This document shows positions 36,390-46,192 of a stretch of DNA of 64,000 bases, piece by piece (within the stretch, counting starts at the first letter, position 1; each line of letters begins with the position of its first letter). The notes under the pieces are model-generated. The model was not told where the DNA came from. It made no database searches and saw only the letters and a list, made by a program, of their open reading frames with translations. The position numbers and the translations under genes were made by a program. This DNA is from Spirobacillus cienkowskii (GTDB lineage Bacteria; Bdellovibrionota_B; Oligoflexia; Silvanigrellales; Silvanigrellaceae). The stretch is from contig NZ_CP146516.1 of NCBI RefSeq assembly GCF_037081835.1, positions 2,173,577-2,237,576 on the forward strand, read 5' to 3'.

Positions 36390-37685
36390 TTACTTTTTTA
36401 ATATTTCAATTAAAGTATCGTCACCCAGTCTTTCTTGCACCGCAAGAGAAAAACGGCTAGCTGTAGAAACTTGTCGTAATAAGCAACGATTTAAACTTCT
36501 TTTGGCAGTAGAAAAAATTCTATTTTTGCTACCTCCTAAAAAAAATGGGGCTATAAATATATGCGCAACGTCAAAAAGTTCATTATCAATAAAAGCACTT
36601 AGAAGCCTAGGTTCACCCTCAACCATAATACTTTGTACAGGTCTACCTAATACATCTGAGACGAGCTGAGAACTTAATGCATTAACAATACTTTCTCCTG
36701 GAGACATTTTATGATTATTATTTAAAGTTATAAAACAGTATTTTTTATCATTAAATAATTTTTTAATCCAAACCGATGGAGACTCTTTGGCAAATTTTAA
36801 AGCGCTATCATTAATTAAAATAATTGTAGAATTGCTAGAACTCAAAGTTTTTTCAATTAATTTATTTTGTTCATGCTGCTGCACATGAAATATTTTGCCC
36901 TCCGGATCATATATCACTTTTAAAGGATTTCGAGCCTGCTGGATATCGGGATGCCTAACATTAAGTGACGGAAAATCATTCAAAACAGTACCAATGCCAA
37001 CTAAAATGGCATCATATTTTTGTCTTAGCCAATGTGCGTAATGCCTCGATTTTATATTTGAAATCCACTGCCAACCATTATTGTCATCAGCCAAACAACC
37101 ATCAAGACTTTGTGCCCATTTTAAAGCAATAAAAATTCGCTTTTGCTGTAACTGGACAAAAAATGGATAATTCCAAGCTTTTATCTCATTTGCGAGGACA
37201 GGATTGTAAGTTCCCAAGCCCCAGCTTTTAAGAATTTCCAGACCTCTTTGTTTCATAACTGGATTGGGGTCTAAGCATCCCACAACAACTTTTTGGATTC
37301 CTTTGTCTTTAAACAGATCGATACATGGTGGTTGACGACCAAAATGAGTACATGGCTCAAGAGTGACATACACCTGAGTCCCCAATAACAAATCAGTGTT
37401 TTGAAAGAGATCAACCGCCACCCGTTCTGCGTGACGACCTCCCCAGATCTCAGTACAACCACTTGATATTACTTTATTATTTTTAACAATTACACACCCT
37501 ACCGATGGATTTGGATTTGCAATAGAAGTATTTTTCATGCTTTCTAAAAATGCATTGAATAAAAACTCCTCTTCGCTTTTTGCCAAGGAATGATTAATAA
37601 ATTCGTGGTTATCTAGTTCTTGGTCAGGCACAATTGCTGGCAGCCAACCACCAAAAGTAAAGCCTTTTTTTAAAGTAAAAGACAT
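36390..37685 (-). CDS. ribD: bifunctional riboflavin biosynthesis deaminase/reductase
   Basis: Two-domain enzyme of 431 residues carrying out the second and third steps of riboflavin synthesis. The N-terminal cytidine-deaminase-like domain has the zinc site HAE (His85, Glu87) and PC-x8-C (Cys112, Cys121). The C-terminal NADPH reductase domain has VKDPxG-like (KVIYDPEGK) and VEGEPRLLSAF. It has about 38 extra N-terminal residues compared with E. coli RibD. It stands alone: no ribE, ribA or ribH and no FMN riboswitch were seen nearby. Confidence 0.93.
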   Translation of the reverse strand: MSFTLKKGFTFGGWLPAIVPDQELDNHEFINHSLAKSEEEFLFNAFLESMKNTSIANPNPSVGCVIVKNNKVISSGCTEIWGGRHAERVAVDLFQNTDLLLGTQVYVTLEPCTHFGRQPPCIDLFKDKGIQKVVVGCLDPNPVMKQRGLEILKSWGLGTYNPVLANEIKAWNYPFFVQLQQKRIFIALKWAQSLDGCLADDNNGWQWISNIKSRHYAHWLRQKYDAILVGIGTVLNDFPSLNVRHPDIQQARNPLKVIYDPEGKIFHVQQHEQNKLIEKTLSSSNSTIILINDSALKFAKESPSVWIKKLFNDKKYCFITLNNNHKMSPGESIVNALSSQLVSDVLGRPVQSIMVEGEPRLLSAFIDNELFDVAHIFIAPFFLGGSKNRIFSTAKRSLNRCLLRQVSTASRFSLAVQERLGDDTLIEILKK

Positions 37686-37838
37686 TTTGATTGCCTTATT
37701 TTTAAGGTAATGCTAAGCACTTAACTCGTTACGATTTTGTAGGAAACTATCGGTCTTGTGCTTACTGTGCATGGGAGCCAAAACTGGTTTTTTCCTGTAT
37801 TCAAAACATTTTGGTCTTTACACCAGAAAGGAACTGCC

Positions 37839-38108
37839 ATGCAAATTACAGTAGAACAACGCTCAGAAATCATTGCAAAATTTCGTACTCACGAATCTGA
37901 TACAGGTTCTCCAGAAGTACAAATCGCTCTTTTAACAGCGCGCATCAACCAACTTACTGAACACTTTAGAGTTCATAGCAAAGATTTTGCTGGCCGTCGC
38001 GGTCTTTTAGCGCTTGTTAGCCAACGCCGCAGTCTACTTGACTACTTAAAACGCAAAAATGTAAGTTCATACCAAAAGATCATTGGCGAACTTAATATTA
38101 GACGCTAA
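37839..38108 (+). CDS. rpsO: 30S ribosomal protein uS15
   Basis: An 89-residue protein that binds the three-way junction of 16S r[43 protein letters not shown] and [20 protein letters not shown] are the family core. A longer frame starts at 37758, but the ATG at 37839 follows AGAAAGGAA and gives the usual N-terminus. It is followed by a strong terminator; pnp, a frequent neighbour, is not here. Confidence 0.97.
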   Translation: MQITVEQRSEIIAKFRTHESDTGSPEVQIALLTARINQLTEHFRVHSKDFAGRRGLLALVSQRRSLLDYLKRKNVSSYQKIIGELNIRR

Positions 38109-38125
38109 TTCTAAATATAACGTCC

Positions 38126-38167
38126 AAAAAAGGAGCTAGGATTAATATTTATCTTTGCTCCTTTTTT
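38126..38167. terminator. bidirectional rho-independent terminator
   Basis: AAAAAAGGAGC (38126-38136) pairs with GCTCCTTTTTT (38157-38167) around a 20-base AT-rich loop, giving a T tract in either direction. It ends rpsO on the plus strand and the large metalloprotease-like gene on the minus strand. Confidence 0.85.
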
Positions 38168-38188
38168 TGCTTTGTTTAATAAAATATT

Positions 38189-41100
38189 TCATAAAAAATT
38201 AGAGAACTTAAATTGAAAAAGCAAACTCCAGTTGTTTTCCTGCGAAATTGCTTGACTATAAATAATTGTAGGAAAAAATTGTACACCCTTAATATCCACT
38301 CTAATACTACTTCCAATATTAGCACTCGTAATTGAATCCCATGATGATAAATTATTTTGTAACGAAACTCCTCCATGATTTAAAGAAACAAAACCTTTTA
38401 AATTATCTATAAAAGAAATTAAAAACTTTTTTTCAAATTTTGAGAAAATAGGAAAATCATAAATCAAAGAACTATAATAAGACCAAGAACCAGTTTTTAA
38501 TGAAAGAAATGTTCCGTTACTATATATTGGATAGCTAACAAAATTTAAGGAAGTTGTTGAACCTAAAATATAATTTTGAAAAGGAGAATATATTTCTTTA
38601 ATATTTAATAGTGACTTTCCTTGAGTTGTAGACACACCACCAATTATAGAAAATCTATGTTCAAAAAGCGCTATACTAGAGTTAATATTTGTATTTAAAT
38701 TATAAAAATCTAAGTTATCTATATTTTGCCCAAGACTGTTTTTGGTTTTACCTATACTATATGATTTGCTTGCACCGAGAGACATTCTCGTTCTCCACAA
38801 CAACCAATTTTCATATTTTTGTTTAGTTTTTGTTAAATAAAAACCTGTATTAAATATATCAAAGCTTAATTCACCTGCAGCATTAATTATTAACGCATTT
38901 TGTGCACCTATATCAGAAGGAGGAGTATTATCATTAGAATTAAAAGGTAATAATTGGTATACAGATAAACTACTCTCAAAATTAGATGAAAGTGGCCGAA
39001 AAAAACGTCTTGCTAAAAAACTAACTCCAACTTTATTTAAATAATTATAATATTTGTATCTTTTAATTTCTCCATTATCGCTTTTATTTACTAAATAATA
39101 TCCATTAAAAAATGGCTCTGCAAACAATGAAATATTTAGACCATTAAATATTTCATTATTTACATATGTTAATGAAGCATTAAAAGAATCTAAATAAAAA
39201 TTATATCCTGCAAATAATTGAAAATAGTATCTCTCCATTTCGTCCATGTACGGAATAGAGAACAAGCCAATTGTTGGACCTCCCAAAAAATATGGCATTG
39301 CATAAGGATAAGCAAAAAGAAACCGATTATTATAATCAGCAATTTTTTGAAATGCTTCAGTTTCATTTTCTTTAAATAAAAAATTATGATAATCAGATTC
39401 GCTTTTTTCTTGCGTTAATTTTAAATAATTTGATATTATTTCTTGATCTTTAATAAGAAAATATTCTTTTTTATTATTAAATATCTCCACAAAACGTGGT
39501 TTAAAATCATTAAATTCTTGAGTGCTTTTTAAAAAATCGCTATCATCTTTATCCTTTAACCAGTTTTTATAATTTTCTGTAGATTTATATATATCAATTT
39601 TCTTAAAAAAATATTTATTGTCTTTATAAACCCATGCACCTAAAAATTTTTCTGGATCAGGATCCCAAGGAACAATTGAATCTATTATTTCTGAAATTAA
39701 AAGTCGAAAAGAGCTTTGTTTTTTTGGCGTATAGTCGATTAAAGATAAAAGTTTATCGCGCTTTGCTAAAATTCTAATTATTCCATTTTTTAAAATATAA
39801 GCATCTTTTATAATAAAATAGTTTTCTTTAACTAGATTAAAATAATTTCCATCAGCACAGATATTATCTATTGCTGTTTTTTCAAAATCTTTAAATAAAA
39901 TAAAACTTCCACAATTTTTTTGTAAATTTAAATTTGAGTAGTTATTTATAAATTTAACCGTCTCGGGAAATAAGAATTTTTTTAAAAATTTTATGTTATT
40001 TTTTTTATAATCATAATGATATATTAAAGTATTTCCATTTTGAACAGCAACAATAAAAAAATTATTATCTAAATAATTAAAAATTTGTTTTATTAATATT
40101 GGATTTTCTTTGCTTGATAATTTTAATATTTGATTATCGATAATATTTTTTTCTGATATTTCACTTAATTTATTTTTAAATTTTATAATTGAAACATCAT
40201 GACCCATAGTAAAATTGTCATATTTATTTAAAACAGCAGTTAATATAACCCCATCTGTTAAAGAACTAGCAGAAAAAATAGAAGATCCAATATAATTAAA
40301 AGGAATTCTAGTTTCACTTTTTTCTGAAAAATCTTTTACATAAAAAGAACCAGAGTAAACAGAATAATTAGAAACGAGTCTTGAAAAAATTGCTTTATTT
40401 TCAAAAACTATTGTTGGAAAAATGATATCGTGTCCACTACTAAATTGCTCATTTTCATACGCCAATTCAGGTAAACCATTAATATAATTTTTCCAAAAAT
40501 CCCTTTTTTCATTTTGAAATTCAATATACAATTGCTTACTATCTTTTTGGAAATTTTCAAACACCCAAGCGTCAATTGCATTATAAAAAGGAAATGTAAT
40601 AGTTTTGCTAAATATATTTTTATGAATTTCATACAAATCTTTTTGTTTTGTTTTTGAGAACAACCAACCTAAAAAACGCCCAGAAACAACATATCCCTTT
40701 AAAATTGCGTCCTCATCGGCATTGTATAAGGAGTGCAATCTGTCCCATGAAGGCCAATTGCTCTGAAGAGCCATATGTCTTTCTAAAGCATCAGTTTCAA
40801 TAGTACCAATACTTTCTGTTAAATATTCAGCAAGCCCCTCTATCCACCAAGCAGGAAGCATTGCCAAACTCCAAATCCTGCCCAAAGGACCAATTTTAAA
40901 TTGATTGTGTTCATACATTAAGCGATGCACCAATTCATGTTGAAAAAAAGATGCCTTTCTTGAAAACAACATTTGTGCTTCAATATTTAAAGTAACAGGG
41001 TTGGCAAAACCAGAACCTTCTGCGCGATTTCCTAAAATATAAACAAATTTATCTGTACTTGCTAAAATAGATCGATCTTTTTGAGACTCTAACTGAGATA

Positions 41101-41353
41101 TGGAGTCATTAGGTAAATAAACGCCAAGAAGTAACGATAAATAAGAATAAGAACTTTCTGCAGCATATAAAGAGTATTTTGCAATATCTAAAGCGTTCTT
41201 TGGATAATAAATTCTGAAATTTTCTGACTCTAGTTGATGCCACTGAGCTTTGGGCATATTTTGTGATTCACTTAATAAAAAACTTAAAGGAACTGCAAAA
41301 ATATTTACTGAGTATAATAACAATCCACATGTTAATAATTTATAAAAAATCAT
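38189..41353 (-). CDS. predicted zinc metalloprotease with C-terminal beta-barrel-like domain
   Basis: A 1054-residue exported protein. The signal peptide is about residues 1-20. A peptidase-MA-type gluzincin domain follows: His139-Glu140-x2-His143 (QHELVHRL), then the downstream WWIEGLAEYL giving Glu172 as third ligand. Residues about 280-690 are repetitive beta-rich sequence, perhaps propeller-like. The last ~350 residues show alternating aromatic beta strands ending in LLFQFKFSNFL, with a terminal aromatic-rich strand as in outer-membrane barrels. It overlaps the kdsB stop by four bases (ATGA), so translation is coupled. The substrate is unknown. The architecture call is inference. Confidence 0.75.
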   Translation of the reverse strand: MIFYKLLTCGLLLYSVNIFAVPLSFLLSESQNMPKAQWHQLESENFRIYYPKNALDIAKYSLYAAESSYSYLSLLLGVYLPNDSISQLESQKDRSILASTDKFVYILGNRAEGSGFANPVTLNIEAQMLFSRKASFFQHELVHRLMYEHNQFKIGPLGRIWSLAMLPAWWIEGLAEYLTESIGTIETDALERHMALQSNWPSWDRLHSLYNADEDAILKGYVVSGRFLGWLFSKTKQKDLYEIHKNIFSKTITFPFYNAIDAWVFENFQKDSKQLYIEFQNEKRDFWKNYINGLPELAYENEQFSSGHDIIFPTIVFENKAIFSRLVSNYSVYSGSFYVKDFSEKSETRIPFNYIGSSIFSASSLTDGVILTAVLNKYDNFTMGHDVSIIKFKNKLSEISEKNIIDNQILKLSSKENPILIKQIFNYLDNNFFIVAVQNGNTLIYHYDYKKNNIKFLKKFLFPETVKFINNYSNLNLQKNCGSFILFKDFEKTAIDNICADGNYFNLVKENYFIIKDAYILKNGIIRILAKRDKLLSLIDYTPKKQSSFRLLISEIIDSIVPWDPDPEKFLGAWVYKDNKYFFKKIDIYKSTENYKNWLKDKDDSDFLKSTQEFNDFKPRFVEIFNNKKEYFLIKDQEIISNYLKLTQEKSESDYHNFLFKENETEAFQKIADYNNRFLFAYPYAMPYFLGGPTIGLFSIPYMDEMERYYFQLFAGYNFYLDSFNASLTYVNNEIFNGLNISLFAEPFFNGYYLVNKSDNGEIKRYKYYNYLNKVGVSFLARRFFRPLSSNFESSLSVYQLLPFNSNDNTPPSDIGAQNALIINAAGELSFDIFNTGFYLTKTKQKYENWLLWRTRMSLGASKSYSIGKTKNSLGQNIDNLDFYNLNTNINSSIALFEHRFSIIGGVSTTQGKSLLNIKEIYSPFQNYILGSTTSLNFVSYPIYSNGTFLSLKTGSWSYYSSLIYDFPIFSKFEKKFLISFIDNLKGFVSLNHGGVSLQNNLSSWDSITSANIGSSIRVDIKGVQFFPTIIYSQAISQENNWSLLFQFKFSNFL

Positions 41354-42204
41354 ACTTTTATTTCATTTAAGCTTAATGCAAACAAATTCGCTTTATCTAA
41401 ATCTTCTGTTGTATCAATTCCAAAAGGTTCTTGAGAAGCATCAATCACTAATATTTTCCAACCCCATTCTAGTGCTCTTAATTGTTCCAAATTTTCTACT
41501 ATTTCTAATTGACTGTCTACACTTGAATTAGAATATTCACACAGAGAATTATACCTAAACACATAAATTCCAACATGATGCAAAAATTCAACCTTATTTA
41601 TTAAATCGTTAGCCTTAACTAACCAGTTCTTGCCAAGTGCATCAAATTCAATTTTAGGAAACGGAATAGGAGAACGCGAAAAATATAACGCAAATCTATT
41701 TGTATCTCTAACAACTTTAACAACCGAACTCGATAAAAATAAACTGGGATCATTTCTAGGAAAAGCCAATGTTCCCATGGGAACATTCTTATTATTTAAC
41801 ATTTCTATAATAAGGTTTTCAAGATCCTCAATTGAAAAAAATGGTTCATCTCCTTGAATATTAACAATAATATCATTTTCATTAATATTATGAAACTGCT
41901 TTAAAGCAGCAAAAACTCGCTCTGTCCCATTTTTTAATTCTGAAGATGTCATAACAGCCTGAATGCCAATTTTTTTAATCTCGTAAGATATTGTTTCGTG
42001 ATCAGTTGCAACCATTAAAAAAACATTATTAACTTTATTATTATTTAAAAGCTTTTCTTCAAGCTGCTTGGCTCGGGTCGCAACCCGAACAATTATAGAT
42101 TGCCCCGCAATTTTTAATAAGGGTTTTCCTGGTAATCGAGTTGAGCCGTGTCTTGCAGGAATAATTATAAAAACATTACTTTTTTTTTCTACAACCATTG
42201 GCAT
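41350..42204 (-). CDS. kdsB: 3-deoxy-manno-octulosonate cytidylyltransferase
   Basis: Activates Kdo as CMP-Kdo for lipid A-core assembly, in the cytoplasm. IIPARHGSTRLPGKPLLKIA is the nucleotide-binding N-terminus, followed by ATDHETI and VNIQGDEPFF. The C-terminal LRALEWGWKILVIDA-like and GIDTTEDLDKA sequence is typical. At 284 residues it is about 30 longer than E. coli KdsB because of internal inserts. GGAG lies six bases before the ATG. The next gene overlaps its stop. Confidence 0.95.
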   Translation of the reverse strand: MPMVVEKKSNVFIIIPARHGSTRLPGKPLLKIAGQSIIVRVATRAKQLEEKLLNNNKVNNVFLMVATDHETISYEIKKIGIQAVMTSSELKNGTERVFAALKQFHNINENDIIVNIQGDEPFFSIEDLENLIIEMLNNKNVPMGTLAFPRNDPSLFLSSSVVKVVRDTNRFALYFSRSPIPFPKIEFDALGKNWLVKANDLINKVEFLHHVGIYVFRYNSLCEYSNSSVDSQLEIVENLEQLRALEWGWKILVIDASQEPFGIDTTEDLDKANLFALSLNEIKV

Positions 42205-42366
42205 TGGTTTCTCCTAAAATGTAAATATATCAAATATTACAAATTTTTAATAATTAAAATAGCTAAAAATCTAAAGAGGAAAGAAATTAAATTTTAAAGC
42301 AATAAACCAGGACAAAGTGTTTGAGGTATGTTAAAGTTCTAGGCAGCTCAAAGTAGGAGATCATGA

Positions 42367-43668
42367 GTGGCAAGACAAATTACCACACAAAGCACCGAAG
42401 GGATGCCAATGTGGGACAGTTTTGAAGCAAGTTTTTTTGTGGGAGCCGGACTTTCTGTAGGCATTGTTCTCGGTTTTCTTTTTCCCTCTTTATGGAGAAC
42501 ATTTCGAAGACGATTTAGAAAAACCTCAAATTATACTCCAGATAAAAAACATTTTAATCCTAAGCTTACAACAAAACTTAAAATTCTTCACGATGATGTT
42601 GATAAGTTTGAAGCAGCAAAAAATTTTAATACAACCCTAAATAATTATGAACATAGTTATTATATTCAACTATCAGAAGCCTTTGTTTTAGCAAGAAACT
42701 ATTTTCAAATTAACCAACCTCAAGAAGCTATAAAGTTATATGTTGATATACTGACTCATCAACACGTTTCTAAAATAGAAACCAACCGCGCTCTTTTTGA
42801 ATTATCACAAGTTTATGCATCAATTGGTTTGTACATTAGAGCATTTGAAACAGCATTTGAATTATTGAGAAGAACTCCAAATAATTTAGATCTTATGGAT
42901 CATGTTTTAACAATTTGCTCTTCTGGTTTTTTTCCTAAACAACTTGAAATAGCATTAAATATTTTTAAAAATACAAATAATATCGCATTTCGCCTAAAAA
43001 TCGCTCATGCTATTTGCCAAATAGGCGAATTTCAACTGAGCGAAATAGATAAGATAGAAAAAACAATTGAATTTTCTAGAAATGCCTTACGCTGGGAACG
43101 TCATTCCGGAAGGGCTATGATTTTACTGTGGCAAGCAACAAGCTCTGCCCTACAACAAAATTCTTCGCAAGAGCCAGAATTGCTTTGGACAGCGTTTGCT
43201 GCAAATCTTGAAGGACTTTGTCAAATTTTTAAAAATAACGATATTTCTCCCGCTGCAGGCGCACCCTATCTTGCTCACCAAATAATAAAACTAAGTGAAA
43301 CAAAAGAAGCAGTTAATCGGCTAAAAACAGTTGAAAACGAGTTTTTTAAAGTTTTAAATTGGGATAAAATTGAAATAAATATACAAAAATTCCTTTGGGC
43401 ATCTATCTTTCACGCCTCTCTTCTGCTACAGAAATCACCTGAGTTGAAAAAAAGCGAGTTTTTAAATGATGTGCTTGCTATTCTTGGAGGAAGTCAAAGC
43501 AGTTTCGATTTTGTGAATCAACAAAATGAGGCCACAAGAATAGGATATTTTGCTCATCATTGTAAAAATTGTAATTCTTTTTTTTCCTCTTTTGCCTGGA
43601 ATTGTAAATATTGCAACTCATTAGAGACTCTCAAACCAATTATTATGCCAAACTTTGAGCATTCCTAG
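42367..43668 (+). CDS. lapB: LapB/YciM-like TPR protein with zinc ribbon
   Basis: A 433-residue membrane-anchored protein. One N-terminal membrane helix (about 22-40) is followed by basic residues and then TPR-like helical repeats (YIQLSEAFVLARNYFQINQ, AIKLYVDILTHQ). The C-terminal zinc ribbon has two C-x2-C pairs (CKNC, CKYC). This is the LapB layout, which in E. coli tunes LPS synthesis through FtsH-mediated LpxC turnover. It is divergent from kdsB, which supports an LPS role. The start is GTG eight bases after AGGAG; an ATG four bases earlier is out of frame and leads to only a 20-codon frame. Confidence 0.8.
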   Translation: MARQITTQSTEGMPMWDSFEASFFVGAGLSVGIVLGFLFPSLWRTFRRRFRKTSNYTPDKKHFNPKLTTKLKILHDDVDKFEAAKNFNTTLNNYEHSYYIQLSEAFVLARNYFQINQPQEAIKLYVDILTHQHVSKIETNRALFELSQVYASIGLYIRAFETAFELLRRTPNNLDLMDHVLTICSSGFFPKQLEIALNIFKNTNNIAFRLKIAHAICQIGEFQLSEIDKIEKTIEFSRNALRWERHSGRAMILLWQATSSALQQNSSQEPELLWTAFAANLEGLCQIFKNNDISPAAGAPYLAHQIIKLSETKEAVNRLKTVENEFFKVLNWDKIEINIQKFLWASIFHASLLLQKSPELKKSEFLNDVLAILGGSQSSFDFVNQQNEATRIGYFAHHCKNCNSFFSSFAWNCKYCNSLETLKPIIMPNFEHS

Positions 43669-43712
43669 GCAAGAATGTAAAAATCAAAGGTTATTTTTTG
43701 GAGTTCAATCTT

Positions 43713-45083
43713 ATGTCAACACGTTCTGGCTCGCTTACAAGGGCTATTGCCATTGACGCCTTAACGCACGTTCTTACACGCAACATCCACACTGATGTGG
43801 CATTAGAAAGATTATTTGCAAACTATCCAAACTTAAGATCGCTTGATAAGGCTTTTATTTACGAAATGGTATTTGGTTCATTAAGATGGTTAGCGAAAAT
43901 GGACTGGATTATGTCACATATGCTTGACCGCCCATTTTCAAGTCTCGATCCACGAGTTGCGAATGCTTTAAGAGTTGGAACATACCAAATTTATTACATG
44001 GATAGAGTTCCAGAAAGAGCTGCTGTCTCTGAAACAGTTGAAGCTATTAAACAAGTTGGAGTTCCTAACGCTGCATCTCTTGTCAATGCAATTTTGCGTC
44101 GTGTTGCCCGTAAATCCGAATACTTCCCAAAACCCGATAAAGCCACACAGCCTATTGAATATTACTCAATGCATTATTCTTTTCCTAACTGGATGGTGGA
44201 AAGATGGTACAAACAAATACCAACAGAGAGACTTGAATACCTTTTAGCAAACAACAATAGAATTCCTAAAAACACGTTAAAACTCATTTCGCATAATCCA
44301 TTGCCAGATAATGAATTAGATCTCGCAACATATTTATTAAAAACCCAATCTATTGAAAGCTCTTGGCGACCACTTGTTGGAACCCTACGCATTGAAAGTT
44401 TACCAAAACTTGATGAATGCAAGGCATTTCAGGCGGGATGTTATATTGTACAAGATGAAGCCGCTCAGTTATCTGCCTCATTAGTTCAAGCGTCACCTTC
44501 GGATATTTGTCTCGATGCATGTGCTGCCCCTGGAGGTAAATCGTTATATCTCTGGGAAAGTGGCGTGCAACCTGAAAATCTCACAGTTTGTGATTTTGCA
44601 CAAAAGAGACTGAAAATTCTTAAAGAAAACTTTACAAGGACTAAGCTTACTGGAGTCGATGTTCTACATGGAGATGTTGTTGAGCAATGCAAAGGGAAGC
44701 AATTTGATAAAATATTGCTTGATGCGCCCTGTTCGTCAATGGGAGTGATCCGAAGACATCCTGAAATCAAATGGCTGCGCACACCAAATGACATTCAAAA
44801 TTGCTCAATTGAACAAGCCCGTTTGCTAGAAGGATTATCAGCAAACGTTAAAATTGGCGGAGAGCTTATTTATATCGTGTGTAGCTTTGAAATAGAAGAA
44901 ACTACACATCAAATAAATAGTTTTTTAGAAAAACATCCAGAATTTGAAAAAGTAAATCCAATAGAGCGGATTCATGATTTTTATAAGAAGTATATTACGA
45001 GAGACAATGAGCTTTTGATATTTTCTGGAAATCCTGATGATATTGATGGGTTTTTTGCTGTTGTTTTGAAAAAAATCAAATAA
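43713..45083 (+). CDS. rsmB: 16S rRNA m5C967 methyltransferase
   Basis: A 456-residue rRNA methyltransferase. The N-terminal NusB-like RNA-binding domain spans about 1-140. The SAM-binding fold has DACAAPGGKS (268-277). The catalytic cysteines are Cys340 (DAPCSSMGVIRRHPEIKW) and Cys390 (VCSFE). The ATG at 43713 is preferred over TTG 43698 because GGAG is nine bases upstream. It follows the lapB-like gene by 44 bases, probably in one operon. Confidence 0.93.
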   Translation: MSTRSGSLTRAIAIDALTHVLTRNIHTDVALERLFANYPNLRSLDKAFIYEMVFGSLRWLAKMDWIMSHMLDRPFSSLDPRVANALRVGTYQIYYMDRVPERAAVSETVEAIKQVGVPNAASLVNAILRRVARKSEYFPKPDKATQPIEYYSMHYSFPNWMVERWYKQIPTERLEYLLANNNRIPKNTLKLISHNPLPDNELDLATYLLKTQSIESSWRPLVGTLRIESLPKLDECKAFQAGCYIVQDEAAQLSASLVQASPSDICLDACAAPGGKSLYLWESGVQPENLTVCDFAQKRLKILKENFTRTKLTGVDVLHGDVVEQCKGKQFDKILLDAPCSSMGVIRRHPEIKWLRTPNDIQNCSIEQARLLEGLSANVKIGGELIYIVCSFEIEETTHQINSFLEKHPEFEKVNPIERIHDFYKKYITRDNELLIFSGNPDDIDGFFAVVLKKIK

Positions 45084-45190
45084 ATAATTGAAATTTCTAT
45101 AAAAATAGGAATTTTTGACACAAATTGATTCAAGATCAAGACTAATTTATTCGACAATAACTTTGTCGTGAGTTAAAACAGGAGATCCCT

Positions 45191-46141
45191 TTGAATAACT
45201 ATAAGATATTTTTAAATCTTTCAGATGAAAATATTAAAAACCAGCTGCAAGACATGATAGTCAAAGAATTCTCCTTATCTCAAAGCGACAAAGAGTGTGA
45301 TTTGTTTTTAACTGACGAACACACACAAAAATCAAACCACGCAGTCAATATGCTTATCTCAAGTGTAAATAAAATCCCAGAATTTAAAGGAAAAAATAAT
45401 CTTGAGGGGTTTGACCACTATGTTGTTTATAATGAAAATGATTTTTTAGTTGACCGTGTTAAACAAGCAATCAAACGACAAATTTTACTAAAAGATAAAC
45501 AAAAGCTCGGCTCTGAACATATGGGTGTGAGAGCATTAATACCCATGGATAATATTGAAGAAATTGGGGGAGTGAAACTTCCTATCATTAAAACATTCGA
45601 AATCAGGAGCTCAAAAGAGCGCACGCATTTGGCAAGCGAAATGGAAAAGTTTTTTGGAGAAATTGAAGCTGTGATCGGTACCCAAAGCCCCATTATTGCA
45701 CAATATGCAGTTGAAATTCAAGAAGAACTTTTAATGAATGCAATTTGGGATGCCAACCCTAAACATGAAAAACAGCCAAGAACGATTCCTGTCGAACTTG
45801 AAGATCATGAAGTTGTGAGACTCGAATGGGGGTTTAATGGCAAAGATGTTGCAATCTCAGTTAAAGATAACTTTGGTCGACTCAATCCAGGAATCATGGA
45901 TAAATACGTAAAATTTATTTTTAAAACTGGAACCCAAGAAATACACCAGTTAGGTAACCAACAAGTCAGTGCTGGTTTAGGAATGTATATGATTCTCCAA
46001 CGTGCTAACCTGCTTTCTGTTTTTATAACACAAGGTAAAGTAACAGACGTAGGAGTTGTTATCTGCTTAAAAAACAAGAAAAGAGCAAAAAGCCAGTCTC
46101 CAAAAGCTATAGATATTATCCATATTGATAAAAAGAAATAA
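45191..46141 (+). CDS. histidine-kinase-like ATPase (anti-sigma/response-type) of unknown role
   Basis: A 316-residue cytoplasmic protein. Residues about 160-295 form a GHKL ATPase domain with the N-box EELLMNAIWDA (178-188), the G1-like DNFGRL (226-231) and the G2-like AGLGMYM (261-267), most like RsbW-type kinases. Residues about 1-100 have the length and pattern of a response-regulator receiver fold but no clear phospho-acceptor Asp arrangement. There is no His phosphorylation box or membrane segment. The start is TTG six bases after AGGAGA. It lies between rsmB and pta, and no sigma factor or anti-anti-sigma gene adjoins. Confidence 0.7.
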   Translation: MNNYKIFLNLSDENIKNQLQDMIVKEFSLSQSDKECDLFLTDEHTQKSNHAVNMLISSVNKIPEFKGKNNLEGFDHYVVYNENDFLVDRVKQAIKRQILLKDKQKLGSEHMGVRALIPMDNIEEIGGVKLPIIKTFEIRSSKERTHLASEMEKFFGEIEAVIGTQSPIIAQYAVEIQEELLMNAIWDANPKHEKQPRTIPVELEDHEVVRLEWGFNGKDVAISVKDNFGRLNPGIMDKYVKFIFKTGTQEIHQLGNQQVSAGLGMYMILQRANLLSVFITQGKVTDVGVVICLKNKKRAKSQSPKAIDIIHIDKKK

Positions 46142-46192
46142 CACCATAATTTTATAATAATAATTTTTTACAACTTGAAAGGTCTCTTTTCC

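Noticed and set aside
42363-42425. ATG-initiated 20-codon frame overlapping the lapB-like start
   Set aside because: Short, unconserved in appearance; the GTG at 42367 has better spacing from AGGAG and opens the long frame. A leader peptide is possible but unsupported.
44486-44794. Open frame antisense to rsmB
   Set aside because: Covers the conserved catalytic part of rsmB on the other strand; a by-product of its codon usage.
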